NCBI GenBank assembly: GCA_028583605.1
Contig: CM053331.1
Coordinates: 37,264,283 to 37,328,282 of the forward strand
Length of the DNA: 64,000 nt
DNA from: Dastarcus helophoroides
Lineage: Eukaryota; Arthropoda; Insecta; Coleoptera; Bothrideridae
Direction of reading: 5' to 3'
Positions 22,301-34,850 of this stretch are shown here, in pieces. A program made the translations under genes and the position numbers. Under the pieces are notes generated by a model, which made no database searches, was not told the origin of the DNA, and saw only the letters and a list, made by a program, of their open reading frames with translations. How positions within the stretch are numbered: position 1 is the stretch's first letter; the number at the start of each line of letters is the position of its first letter.

Positions 22301-24600
22301 AAAATTCTGAATTTTAAGAAGAAGGGTCAAATTTTCGAGAAAGAAGGGTGCCTCCAATTTTAACTTCGGGATAAATTGTTGCAAAATAAGTAAATCCTTC
22401 AAACTGGAATGAAAAGCTTAAGAAAAAGATCGAAATTTTCAGTGTCATCGGAACAATTCACAAGATTTCAATAAAAAACTCCGGATTTAAAGAAAAATGA
22501 GCAAATTGTTAAAAAAAACAAATTTTGAGAATAGAGGATGAAATCCCAAGAAGCCATATTTGCAGAAAGAGGTACGAAATTTCGAAAAATCACCGTTTCA
22601 ATTCTGTGTTAAAGTATTTCCAAAGAAACAAAATTTAAGTGAAAAATTCTAAATTTTAAGAAGAAGGGTCAAATTTTCGAGAAAAAATGGTGCCTCCAAT
22701 TCTAACTTCGGGATAAATTGTTACAAAATAAGTAAGGACTTCAAACTGGAATGGAAAGCTTGAGTAAAAGATCGAAATTTTCAGTCATCGGAGCAATTCA
22801 CAAAATTTCAATAAAAATCTCTGAATTTAAAGAAAAATGATCAAATTGTCAAAGAAATCAAATTTTGTGAAATGGGGACGAAATTTCATGAAGCCAAATT
22901 TGCAGAAAGAGGGACGAAGTCTTGAAAAGTCAACATTTCAGTTTTGTGCTAAAGTTTTTGTGGAAAAACAAAATTTCAGTGAAAAATTCTGAATTTTAGG
23001 AAGAACGGTCAAATTTTCGAAAAAAAAAAGGTGTTTCCAGTTTTAACTTTGGGATAAATTGTTGCAAAATAAGTAAATACTTCAAACTGGAATGGAAAGC
23101 TTGAAAAAAAGATCGAAATTTTTAGACATCGGAACAATTCACAAAATTTCAATAAAAAACTCCGGATTTAAAGAAAAATGAGCAAATTGTTAAAAAAAAC
23201 AAATTTTGAGAATAGAGGATGAAATCCCAAGAAGCCATATTTGCAGAAAGAGGTACGAAATTTCGAAAAATCACCGTTTCAATTCTGTGTTAAAGTATTT
23301 CCAAAGAAACAAAATTTAAGTGAAAAATTCTAAATTTTAAGAAGAAGGGTCAAATTTTCGAGAAAAAATGGTGCCTCCAATTCTAACTTCGGGATAAATT
23401 GTTACAAAATAAGTAAGGACTTCAAACTGGAATGGAAAGCTTGAGTAAAAGATCGAAATTTTCAGTCATCGGAACAATTCACAAAATTTCAATAAAAAAC
23501 TCTGAATTTAAAGAAAAATGACCAAATTGTCAAAGAAATCAAATTTTGTGAAATGGGGACGAAATTTCAAGAAGCCAAATTTGCAGAAAGAGGGACGAAA
23601 TTTCGAAAAGTCAACATTTCAGTTTTGTGTTAAAGTTTTTGTAGAAAAACAAAATTTCAGTGAAAAATTCTGAATTTTAAGAAGAAGGGTCAAATTTTCG
23701 AGAAAAAAAAGGTGCCTCCAATTGTAACTTCGGGATAAATTGTTGCAAAATAAGTAAATACTTCAAACTGGAATGGAAAACTTGAAAAAAAGATCGAAAT
23801 TTTCAGTCATCGGAACAATTCACAAAATTTCAATAAAAAACTCTGAATTTAAAGAAAAATGACCAAATTGTCAAAGAAATCAAATTTTGTGAAATGGGGA
23901 CGAAATTTCAAGAAGCCAAATTTGCAGAAAGAGGGACGAAATTTCGAAAAGTCCACAATTTAATTTTGTGCTAAAGTTTTTGTAGAAAAACAAAATTTCA
24001 GTGAAAAATTCTGAATTTTAAGAAAAGGGGTCAAATTGTCGGGAAAAAAAGCTGCCTCCAATTATAACTTCGGGATAAATTGTTGCAAAAAAGTAAATAC
24101 TTCAAACTGGAATGGAAAGCTTGAGAAAAAGACCAAAATTTTCAGATTCATCGCAACAATTCAGAAAATTTCAATAAAAAACTCTCAATTTAAAGATAAA
24201 TGACCAAATTGTCAAAAAAATCAAATTTTGAGAAATGGGGACGAAATCTGAAGAAACTAAATTTGCAGAAAGAGGGACGAAATTTCAAAAAGTCAACATT
24301 TCAATTTTGTGTTAAAGTTTTTGTAGAAAAACGAAATTTCAGTGAAAAATTCTGAATTTTAAGAAGAAGGGTCAAATTTTCGAGAAAAAAAGGTGCCTCC
24401 AATTTTAACTTTGCGATAAATTGTTACAAAAAAGTAAATACTTTAAACTGGGATGAAAAGCTTGAGAAAAAGATCGAACGGTAACGGTAACAAGGGTTAA
24501 ATTTTCGAGAAAAAAAAGGTGCCTCCAATTTTAACTTTGGGATAAATTTTTGCAAAAAAGTAAATACTTCAAACTGGAATGAAAAACTTGAGAAAAATTA
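19400..24600 (+). repeat. Array of ~340-bp repeat, about 15-16 units (left, forward orientation)
   Basis: Each unit contains in order: cttcaaactggaatggaaag, atcgaaattttcag, tcatcggaacaattcacaaa, gaccaaattgtcaaa, gacgaaatttcaagaagcc, gtcaacatttcaattttgtg, gaagggtcaaattttcgaga and ggtgcctccaattttaactt. The phrase ctggaatggaaagctt recurs at about 340-base steps from 19465 to 24110. A different segment at 20237-20690 interrupts the array and is found reversed at 27400-27860 in the right arm. Small open frames are artefacts of the repeat. Confidence 0.93.
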
Positions 24601-24977
24601 AGAGACTTATTACTTGGGTCAATTACAAATAATTGTGGCATATCGCATATTCATTAGGATATGGGGGTCATTGGCTTATTATTTTTGTTTCCCCAAATTC
24701 GTACATTTACATATAAAATCAATATTCCTGAATTAGTGATTGACCCTTTTGAAGAGAAGAGCTGTTATAATACGCAAAGGGCAGTGATATAAGCACCTCT
24801 CTGCCCACATATTCGGAATGCCTACGGATCGTAAACATTTGCACATTTTCGCAACAGCCTACAGAATTAGCGCGGTTGTCTTCAAATAGAATTCAAATTT
24901 GAAACACATCATAACAAGTTTTGCTCCCTTCCAATTTAAAAACGTGTTGGAGATACAAAAAACTTTGTATCTAAGAA

Positions 24978-25080
24978 TTCATAACTATTAAACTTTAATA
25001 ACAACAAAATTTGAAAATTCTACAAGGTTTTTAAATTTTGTTGCGTTTTTATCGTTAATAAAGTTTAATAGTTATGAATA
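24978..25080. repeat. Short inverted repeat
   Basis: aattcataactattaaactt near the left end is reversed as aagtttaatagttatgaata near the right end, with about 50 bases between. An inner pair, acaaaattt / aaattttgt, extends the stem. Confidence 0.75.
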
Positions 25081-25989
25081 TTAAAGAATTCTACGAAGTA
25101 AGGGTTGGAAATGTCAATTATCTAAGAATTTCTAAAAATTACTTAAAGTAGTAAACCATCCGAAGTTTTAGAGAAACTGTCTTGATTCCTAAATTGTCAA
25201 AAAATTCTAAGCAATATATAAATGAAGTGTCCGCCTTTCACTGCCCAATTATTGAAGCGTTTTCAACGAAAACTAGCATAAACGTATCTACTATGTAAGG
25301 TGGAATCGTTAGTAGGATGCGTTTTACCGTGAAAAATTGTTCCAGATACTTCCTTGACTAAAGTTATATTCATCTTTTTCCATTTTCTATAAAAATGAAT
25401 GATGCAGCCACAATAGCGTCATCCAACGCTAGACACATGATCGTATCAACGAATTTGAACAAAACATAATTCTGCAATCTGCACGAACTCGTTAAAACTG
25501 TGCCTAGATGATTAAGTTAGTTTTATTACGCTATCTCCAGCAATCTATCATATGAGTCCACTGGAAGCAAAACTCTGCATTTGACTTTTAACTAATTTTG
25601 AGTTATCATCAAAAAACCTGTATTTCTTGATCCAACTTTTTAACTAGCCATATTTTTACGTGATAGGTATATGTTACTGTGGTTAAAACCTTTTTTTTTT
25701 CTTCCAAATTTGTTAATTTTCTCAAAAAATGTAAAACATTATTGCAAATGCAAACTTCGCCAAATGAAAAATGTAAGATTTTTGCCATGTATTTGGCTCA
25801 GCAAATATTGCTCTTTGCTTTTCAATTTTTGTAGAGATAGTTACTAATGGAAACTATTATAATATTTACAGGCAAAACTCAGTTTTCCAAAATTTTTCAA
25901 ATAGAGTTTTGCTTCTAATGTACTCAATGAAGTTCTGAATTGAAATCAGAGACGAATTAAAATAAAATAAACTGAAATAAAATAAACTG

Positions 25990-26225
25990 ATCCGATTATA
26001 TTGAATAACGCAGGATCAGCGACGGCCCCGCGAAGAAGAATCTCAACATCGCCGGCGTCGTCGAAGAGTTAAAAGGAGCGGCGTATCATCCTGCCGCCGC
26101 AGTAATTGGTGCGACGTCGCTTGATCACAATCGTCGTCGGGGGCAGTTCTCTTGCAGCACGCATTTTCGCGCCACTGGCCATGGCACCTGACAGAGCTCC
26201 ACCATTCTAGAGGTAATATTCAAAC
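25990..26225 (+). promoter_or_regulatory. GC-rich island, possible promoter or non-coding first exon
   Basis: About 235 bases rich in CG dinucleotides (gccggcgtcgtcgaagag, cgacgtcgcttgatc, gtcgtcggggg) stand out sharply from the AT-rich surroundings. On the + strand a strong-context ATG (GGCCATGGCACC) opens a nine-codon reading frame ending at a TAG. It is followed by CTAGAG|GTAATATT, a usable splice donor at about 26213. This is what a 5' untranslated exon of a downstream + strand gene would look like, and SerT, whose first coding exon begins with an acceptor, is the only candidate in the window. No transcript evidence can be seen, so the link is speculative. Confidence 0.25.
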
Positions 26226-27119
26226 ACTTTGTGGGGGCCCTATCCTTTCGCGCTCGGATTCACTCATTCGCTCTCCCATTAATTCGATATCATAAATAGA
26301 TGCAGACCGTCCGCTTTTAATCTGCAGAAGGCTGCTGGTTGATAAACGATTTTCTTTGGGGCTGCCAACTGGGGTATTATTAATTTTATAATTGTAACTG
26401 TAACAGCAGATGCCGGACAGTCCTTTTGTCTCCGTTGGCCTAAAAATCCTTTAATACTTATGAAAAGTAAACTTGATGGAAATGATGTTTTTTCTTTTAA
26501 AAACGTAACCATTACGAATTCTGATTTTTTTCTAAACGAGATACCTTTTTCTTAATTGTACTTTATACATGAGAATTTATCTCTTAATTAATATCTGCTA
26601 ATTACTATGAGGAATAGTATTATTAATTAATATTAACAAAATTGTATTCTAATTTTGACACGCGATAAGATAAACGAAAATTGAATCTAGCTCAAATTAA
26701 ATAATATGGAAAAGCTTGATTCAGAAATTTTTGAAATTTAAAACGCTTTTATTTGTTTGTTGCATTCTAAAACTCAAACCATTTAAGCTTCTATGTGTTA
26801 TAATTCTAACTAAAATAGATTCAATAATTATTTAAATATGCATTATGCCCCCAAATCCAGTGTGGATTGCATCGACTCGTAATAGCTGATTAAATTAAAT
26901 AAAAGCAGAAGAGTGTCGTGCTTTTTACAAATATGTAATTAATCAGGAAATAAACAGCAAATCAGATGTATACGATGTAACAAGGGTTAAAAGGACCCCA
27001 TGACTGTGCTCTTTTTTTAGACACTTGGCTTATGGTTGTAAATGTTTTCAACTTTTAACACGTTCGACTGTCTCATTTAACTAACAAATGCGCTTTTTTT
27101 TCTGGTTTTTCAAGCAAAA

Positions 27120-30100
27120 AGTCAAATAAAGTTTTTGAAACGAGTTTTTTAAGAATTCAAGTTTTTTAATTTCGTATTTTAACTGGAAGTTTTAGAAAAG
27201 AGTTGACATTTAGAAATGATGAATTATCAACTAAAACAGTCACCACTTTTAGAAAAAGTCGATATTGAAGTTCAAATTTTAGACACTTTGAAAAGACAAA
27301 GTGAATCCATGAAACCATTAACAATGAGTCAATAAAATATTTTCAAAATTTCCACTCAATGCAAGTTTTCGACTTTTTTTTTAGAATTCATGATTTTCCG
27401 AGCAAAACGTCGAATATTCCAGATTTTGTCAAAACGAGTTTAAATATGAGATTTTCAGTCTATTAATTTAGAATTTTAACTCGAATTTTCAGAAAAAAAG
27501 TTGAAATTAAATTAAATTAAATTCATTAAATTAAAGATGAATTGTGAAGTAAAAGAGTTATAATTTCTAGAAAAAGTCGATATTGAAGGTCAAATTTTAG
27601 AAACTTTGATAAATTCTTTGCCTGTTTGTCGAAATTGGACCTTTTTCTTAAAACTTGTTGATTAAAATTAAAATGTTGTGAATTTTTCTTATAAATTTCT
27701 AGAAATCTCAACTTATTCCCTGTTCTTTCATGCTTTAGTTAAAAATTTTACTTTTCTACAAAAATTTCGACTTTTAATTTTATGTTCAAATTTTGCCTTT
27801 ATTTCCTACTTGAAATTTCGTCCATTTTTTTTAGAAATTTAGTTTTTTTGCAGGTTGCATCTTTTTCTCTGAAATTGAGAATTTTGCACTATAATTTTGT
27901 TTTTTATGCAAAAACTTCAATAAAAAAATGACATGTTGATTTTTCAAAATTTCATCCCTTTTTCTGCAAATTTGGTTTGTTTTTCAAAAAGCCAAATTTG
28001 CAAGAAGTCCTCCTCTTTTCTCAAAATTTAGCCTTTGTGACAATTTGAAAATTTTTCTTTAAATTAAAAGTTCTTTTATTGAAATTTTACAAATTGTTCA
28101 AAGGACTGAAAATGTCGATTTTGTCTCAAGCTTCCCATTTCAATTTGAAATATTTACTTTTTTTTCTGTAAAAATTTCAACGCAGAATTGAAATATTGAT
28201 TTTTCGAAATTTCATCCCTCTTTCTACAAATTTGGTTTCTTGAAAGTTCGTCCTCTTTTCTCAAAATTTGATTTTTTTCACTATTTGGTCATTTCTCTTT
28301 AAATTCGGAGTTTTTTATTGAAATTTTGTGAATTGTTCTGATGACTCTAAAACCTTCGATGTTTTTCTCAAGTTTTCCATTCCAGTTTGAAGTATTTACT
28401 TATTTTGCAACAATTTATCCCGAAGATAAAATAAGAGTCACCTTTTTGTTATCGAAAATTTGACCCTTTTTCCTAAAATTCAGAATTTTTCACTGAAATT
28501 ATGTTTTTCTACAAAAACTTTTAACACAAAATTGAAATGTTAACTTTTCAAAATTTAGAGTTTTTTATTAAAATTTTGTAAATTGTTTAAATGACTAAAA
28601 ATTTCGAACTTTTCCTCAAGCTTTCCATTCCAGTTTGAAGTATTTACTTCTTTGCAACGGTTTATACCGAAGTTTAAAGCGGAGGCACCTTTTTTTCTCG
28701 AAAATTTGACCCTTTTTCTTAAAATTCAGAATTTTTCCACTGAAATTCTGTTTTTCTGCAAAAACTTCGACACAACATTGAGATGTTGACTTTTTGAAAT
28801 TTCGTCCCGCTTTCTACAAATTTGGTTTCTTGAAATTTCGTCCTCTTTTCTCAAAATTTGATATTTTTGACAATTTGGTCATTTTTCTTTAAATTCGGTT
28901 TTTTATTGAAATTTTGTGAGTTGTTACGATGACTCTGAAAATTTCGATCTTTTTCTCAAGCTTTCCATCCCAGTTTGAAGCATTTACTTATTTTGCAACA
29001 ATTCAATTTATCTCGAAGTTAAAATTGAAGGCACCTTTTTTTCTCGAAAATTTGACCCTTCTTCTTAAAATTCAGAATTTTTCACTGAAATTTTGTTTTT
29101 CTACAAAAACTTTAATACAAAATTGAAATGTTGCCTTTTCGAAATGTCGTCTCCATTTTTGCAAATTTGGTTTCCTACGAATTCGTCCTCTATTCTTAAA
29201 ATTTGATTCATTTGACAATTTGGTCATTTTTCTTTCAATTCAGAGTTTTTTATTGAAATTTTGTAATTTGTTACGATGACTGAAAATTTCGATCTTTTTC
29301 TCAAGCTTTCCATTCCAGTTTGAAGTATTTACTTTTTTGCAACAATTTATCCCAAAGTTAAGATTGGATGCACCTTTTTTTTATCGAAAATTTGACCCCT
29401 TTTCTTAGAATTCAGAATTGTCCGCTGAAATTTTGTTTTTTCTGCAGAAAGTTCGACACAAAATTGAAATTTTGATTTTCGAAATTTCGTACTTTTTTCT
29501 GAAAATTTGGCTTCTTGAAATTTCGTCCTCTTTTCTCAAAATTTGATATTTTTGACAATTTGGTCATTTTTTTCTTTAAATTCGGTTTTTTATTGAAATT
29601 TTGTAATTTGTTACGATGACTGAAAATTTCGATCTTTTTTCAAGTTCTCCATTCCAGTTTGAAGTATTTACTTATTTTGCAACAATTTATCCCGAAGTTA
29701 AAATTGAAGGCACCTTTTTTTCTCGAAAATTTGACCCTTCTTCTTAAATTTCAGAATTTTTCACTGAAATTTTGTTTTTCTACAAAAACTTTAACACAAA
29801 ATTCAAATTTGAAATTTCGTCCCTCTTTCTGCAAATTTGGCTTCTTGAAATTTCGTCTCTCTTTCTGCAAATTTGGTTTCTTAAAATTTCGTCCTCTTTT
29901 CTCAAAATTTGATTTTTTTGACAATTTGGTCATTTTTCTTTAAATTAATAGTTTTTTAGCGAAATTTTGTGAATTGTTCCGATGACTCTGAATATTTCAT
30001 TTTTTTTCTTAAACTTTCCATTTTAGTTTAAAGTATTTACTTATTTTGCAACAATTTATCCCCAAGTTAAAATTAGAGGCACCTTTTTTTCTCGAAAATG

Positions 30101-33100
30101 TGACCCTTCTTCTTAAAATTCAGAATTTTTCACTGAAATTTTGTTTTTCTGCAAAAACTTTAACACAAAATTGAAATGTTGATTTTTCGAAATTTCGTAC
30201 CTTTTTCTGCAAATTTGGTTTCTTGAAATTTCGTCCTCTTTTTTCAAAATTTGATATTTTTGACAATTTGGTCATTTTTCTTTAAATTCGGTTTTTTATT
30301 GAAATTTTGTGAGTTGTTACGATGACTTTGAAAATTTCGATCTTTTTCTCAAGCTTTCCATCCCAGTTTGAAGCATTTACTTATTTTGCAACAATTTATC
30401 CCGAAGTTAAAATTGGGGGCACCTTTTTTTCTCGAAAATTTGACCCTTCTACTTAAAATTAAGAATTTTTCAGTGAAATTTTGTTTTTCTACAAAAACTT
30501 TTAACACAAAATTGAAAAGTTGACTTTTCGAAATTTCGTCTCCCTTTTTGCAAATTTGGCTTCTTACGAATTCGTCCTCTATTCTTAAAATTTGATATTT
30601 TTGACAATTTGGTCATTTTTCTTTAAATTCGGTTTTTATTGAAATTTTGTGAGTTGTTACGATGATTTTGAAAATTTCGATCTTTTTCTCAAGCTTTCCA
30701 TCCCAATTTGAAGCATTTACTTATTTTGCGACAATTTATCTCGAAGTTAAAATTGGGGGCACCTTTTTTTTTTCGAAAATTTGACCCTTCTTCTTAGAAT
30801 TAAGAATTTTTCAGTGAAATTTTGTTTTTCTACAAAAACTTTTAACACAAAATTGGAACGTTGACTTTTCAAAATTTCGTCCCCCTTTCTGCATATTTGG
30901 CTTCTTGAAATTTCGTTCTCTTTTCTCAAAATTTGACTTTTTTGACAATTTGGTCATTTTTCTTTAAATTTATAGTTTTTTAGCGAAATTTTGTGAATTG
31001 TTCCGATGACTAAAAATTTCGAACTTTTCTCAAGCTTTCTATTCCAGTTTGAAGTATTTACTTTTTTGCAACAATTCATACCGAAGTTTAAAGCGGAGAC
31101 ACCTTTTTTTCTCGAAAATTTGACTCTTTTTCTTAAAATGTGACTCTTTCTCTTAAAATTCAGAATTTTTCCACTGAAATTCTGTTTTTCTACAAAAATG
31201 TTGGCACCAAATTAAAATGTTGACTTTTTGAAATTTCGTCCGTCTTTCTGCAAATTTGGCTTCTTGAAATTTCGTCCTAATTTCTCAAAATTTGATTTTT
31301 TTGATAATTTGGTCATTTTTCTTTAAATTCGGTTTTTTATTAAAATTTTGTAAATTGTTTAAATGACTAAAAATTTCGAACTTTTCCTCAAGCTTTCCAT
31401 TCCAGTTTGAAGTATTTACTTATTTTGCAACAATTTATCCCGAAGATAAAATAAGAGGCACTTTTTTTTATCGAAAATTTGACCCTTTTTCTTAAAATTC
31501 AGAATTTTTCACTGAAATTTTTTTTTCTACAAAAACTTTTAACACAAAATTGAAATGTTAACTTTTCGAAATTTCGTCTCCATTTTTGCAAATTTGGCTT
31601 CTTACGAATTCGTCCTCTATTCTCAAAATTTGATTTTTTTGACAATTTGGTCATTTTTCTTTAAATTCAGAGTTTTATATTGAAATGTTGTGAATTGTTC
31701 CGATGACTGAAAATTTCGATCTTTTTCTCAAGCTTTCCATTCCAGTTTAAAGTATTTACTTTTTTGCAACAATTTATCCCGAAGTTAAAATTGGAGGCAC
31801 TTTTTTTCCTCCAAAATTTGACCCCTATTCTTAGAATTCAGAATTTTCCGCTGAAATTTTGTTTTTTCTGCAGAAACTTCGACACAAAATTGAAATGTTG
31901 ACTTTTCGAAATTACGTCCCTCTTTCTGTAAATTTGGCTTCTTGAAATTTCGTTCTCTTTTCTCAGAATTTAATTTTTTTTGACAATTTGGTGATTTTTC
32001 ATTAAATTCAGAGTTTTTTATTGAAATTTTGTAAATTGTTTCGATGACCAAAAATTTCAAACTTTTTCTCAAGCTTTCCATTCCAGTTTGAAGTATTTAC
32101 TTTTTTGCAACAATTCATACCGAAGTTTAAAGCGGAGGCACCTTTTTTTCTCGAAAATTTGACTCTTTTTCTTAAAATTCAGAATTTTTTCACTGAAATT
32201 CTGTTTTTCTGCAAAACTTCGACACAGAATCGAAATGTTGACTTGTCAAAATTTCGTCCCGCTTTCTGCAGATTTGGCTTCTTGAAATTTCGTCCTCTTG
32301 TCTTAAAATTTGATTATTTTGACAATTTGCTCATTTTTCTTTAAATTTAGAGTTTTTTATTGAAATTTTGTGAATTGTTTCGGTGAGTCTAAAAATTTCA
32401 ATCTTTTTCTCAAGCTTTCCATTCCAGTTTGAAGTATTTACTTTTTTGCAACAATTTATCCCAAAGTTTAAAGCGGAGGCACCTTTTTTTTATCGAAAAT
32501 TTGACCCTTTTTCTTAAAACTCAGAATTTTTCCACTAAAATTTTGTTTTTCTGGAAAAACTTCGACACAAAATTGAAATGTTGACTTTTCGAAATTTTGT
32601 CCCTCTTTCTGTAAATTTGGCTTCTTGAAATTTCGTCCCCATTTCTCAAAATTTGATTTTTCTATCAATTTGGTCATTTTTCTTTAAATTCAGAGTTTTT
32701 TATTGAAATTTTGTGAATTGTTCCGATGATTCTGAAAATTTCGATCTTTTTCTCAACCTTTTCATTCCAGTTTGAAGTATTTACTTTTTTGCAACAATTT
32801 ATACCGAAGTTTAAAGCGGAGGCACCTTTTTTTATCGAAAATTTGACTCTTTTTCTTAAAATTCAGAATTTTCCGCTGAATTTTGTTTTTCTGGAAAAAC
32901 TTCGACACAAAATTGAAATGTTGACTTTTCGAAATTTCGTTCCGCCTTCTGCAAATTTGGCTTCTTGAAATTTCGTCATTTTTTCTTAAAATTTGATTTT
33001 TTTGACAATTTGGTCATTTTTCTTTAAATTCAGAGTTTTATATTGAAATGTTGTGAATTGTTCCGATGACTGAAAATTTCGATCTTTTTCTCAAGCTTTC

Positions 33101-34850
33101 CATTCCAGTTTAAAGTATTTACTTTTTTGCAACAATTTATACCGAAGTTATAATTGGAAGCACCTTTTTTTCTCGAAAATTTGACCATTCTTCTTAAAGT
33201 TCAGAATTTTTCACTGAAATTTTGTTTTTCTGCAAAAACTTTAACACAAAATTGAAATGTAGACTTTTCGAAATTTCGTCCCGCTTTCTGCAAATTTGGC
33301 TTCTTGAGATTTCGTCCTCGTATCACAAAATTTGATTTTTTTGACTATTTGGTAATTTTTCTTTAAATTTAGAGTTTTTTATTGAAATTTTGTGAATTGT
33401 TCCAATGACTTTGAAAATTTCTATCTTTTTCTCAAGCTTTTCATTCCAGTTTGAAGTATTTACTTTTTTACAAAAATTTATACCGAAGTTAAAATTGGAG
33501 GCATCTTTTTTTCTCGAAAATTGGACCCTTCTTCTTAAAATTTAGAATTTTTCACTGAAATTTGGTTTCTCTGGAAATACTTTAACACAGAATTGAAAAG
33601 GTGACTTTTCGAAATTTTGTACCTCTTTTTACAAATATGGCTTCTTGAGATTTCATCCTCTATTCTCAAAATTTGATTTTTTTGACAATTTGGTCATTTT
33701 TCTTTAAATTCAGAGATTGTTATTGAAATTTTGTGAATTGTTCCGATGACTCCGAAAATTTCGATCTTTTTCTCAAGCTTTTCATTCCAGTTTGAAGTGT
33801 TTACTTATTTTGCAACAATTTATCCACAAGTTAAAATGGAGGCACCTTTCTTTCTCGAAAATTTAACCCTTCTTCTTAAAATTCAGAATTTGTTACTGAA
33901 ATTTTGTTTTTCTACAAAAAATTTACCACAAAATTGAAATGTTGACTTTTTGAAATTTCGTACCTCTTTCTGCAAATTTGGCTTCTTGAGATTTCGTCCA
34001 CTTTTCTCAAAATTTGATTTTTTTAACACTTTGGTCATTTTTCTTTAAATTCAGAGTTTTTATTGAAATTTTGTGAATTGACTCTGAAAATTTCAATCTT
34101 TTTCTCAAGCTTACCATTCCAGTTTGAAGTATTTACTTTTTTGCAACAATTTATCCCGAAGTTATAATTGGAGGCAGCTTTTTTCCCGACAATTTGACCC
34201 CTTTTCTTAAAATTCAGAATTTTTCACTGAAATTTTGTTGTTCTAGAAAAACTTTACCACAAAATTAAACTGTTGACTTTTCAAAATTTTGTCCCCCTTT
34301 CTGCATATTTGGCTTCTTGAAATTTCGTTCTCTTTTCTCAAAATTTGACCTTTTTGACAATTTGGTCATTTTTCTTTAAATTCAGAGTTTTTTATTGAAA
34401 TTTTCTGAATTGATTCGATGATTCTGAAAATTTCGATCTTTTTCTCAAGCTTTTCATTTTAATTTGAAGTATTTACTTTTTTGCAACAATTTATCCCAAA
34501 GTTAAAATTGGAGGTATCTTTTTTTCTCGAAAATTTGACCCTTCGTCTTAAAATTCAGAATTTTCCGCTGAATTTGGTTTTTCTGGAAAAACTTTAACGC
34601 AGAATTGAAATGGTGACTTTTCGAAATTTTGTCTTTTTTTCTGCAAATTCGGTCTCTTGAAATTTTGCCTTTTTTTCTCGAAATTTGACGATTTTGATAA
34701 TTTGGTCGGTTTTGATAAAATGCAGAGTTTTTTTATTGAAATTTTGCGAATTGTTGCGATAACTCTGCAAATTTCGACCTTTTTCTCGAGCTTTCCATTC
34801 CAATTAGAAGTATTTACTTTTTTGCAGTAATTTGTCCCAAAGTTGACCTT
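27120..34850 (-). repeat. Inner right part of the inverted repeat: ~340-bp array in reverse orientation, about 20 units
   Basis: 27120-28070 contains reversed copies of the segment seen at 20237-20690 (gagattttcagtctattaat; tcaacttattccctgttc). From about 28070 to 34850 the ~340-bp unit recurs reversed (ctttccattccagtttgaag at about 340-base steps, roughly 28370 to 34795). The two inner arrays differ in length (about 5.2 versus 6.8 kb) and in the position of the interrupting segment, so they have changed independently since the inversion. Confidence 0.92.

Larger units (their letters stand above)
24600..27120. other. Single-copy centre of the inverted repeat
   Basis: This spacer is not part of either arm. 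It contains a small inverted repeat at 24978-25080 and a GC-rich island at 25990-26225. The remainder is AT-rich. Open frames such as 26279-26512 (-) show no recognised family. Confidence 0.6.
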
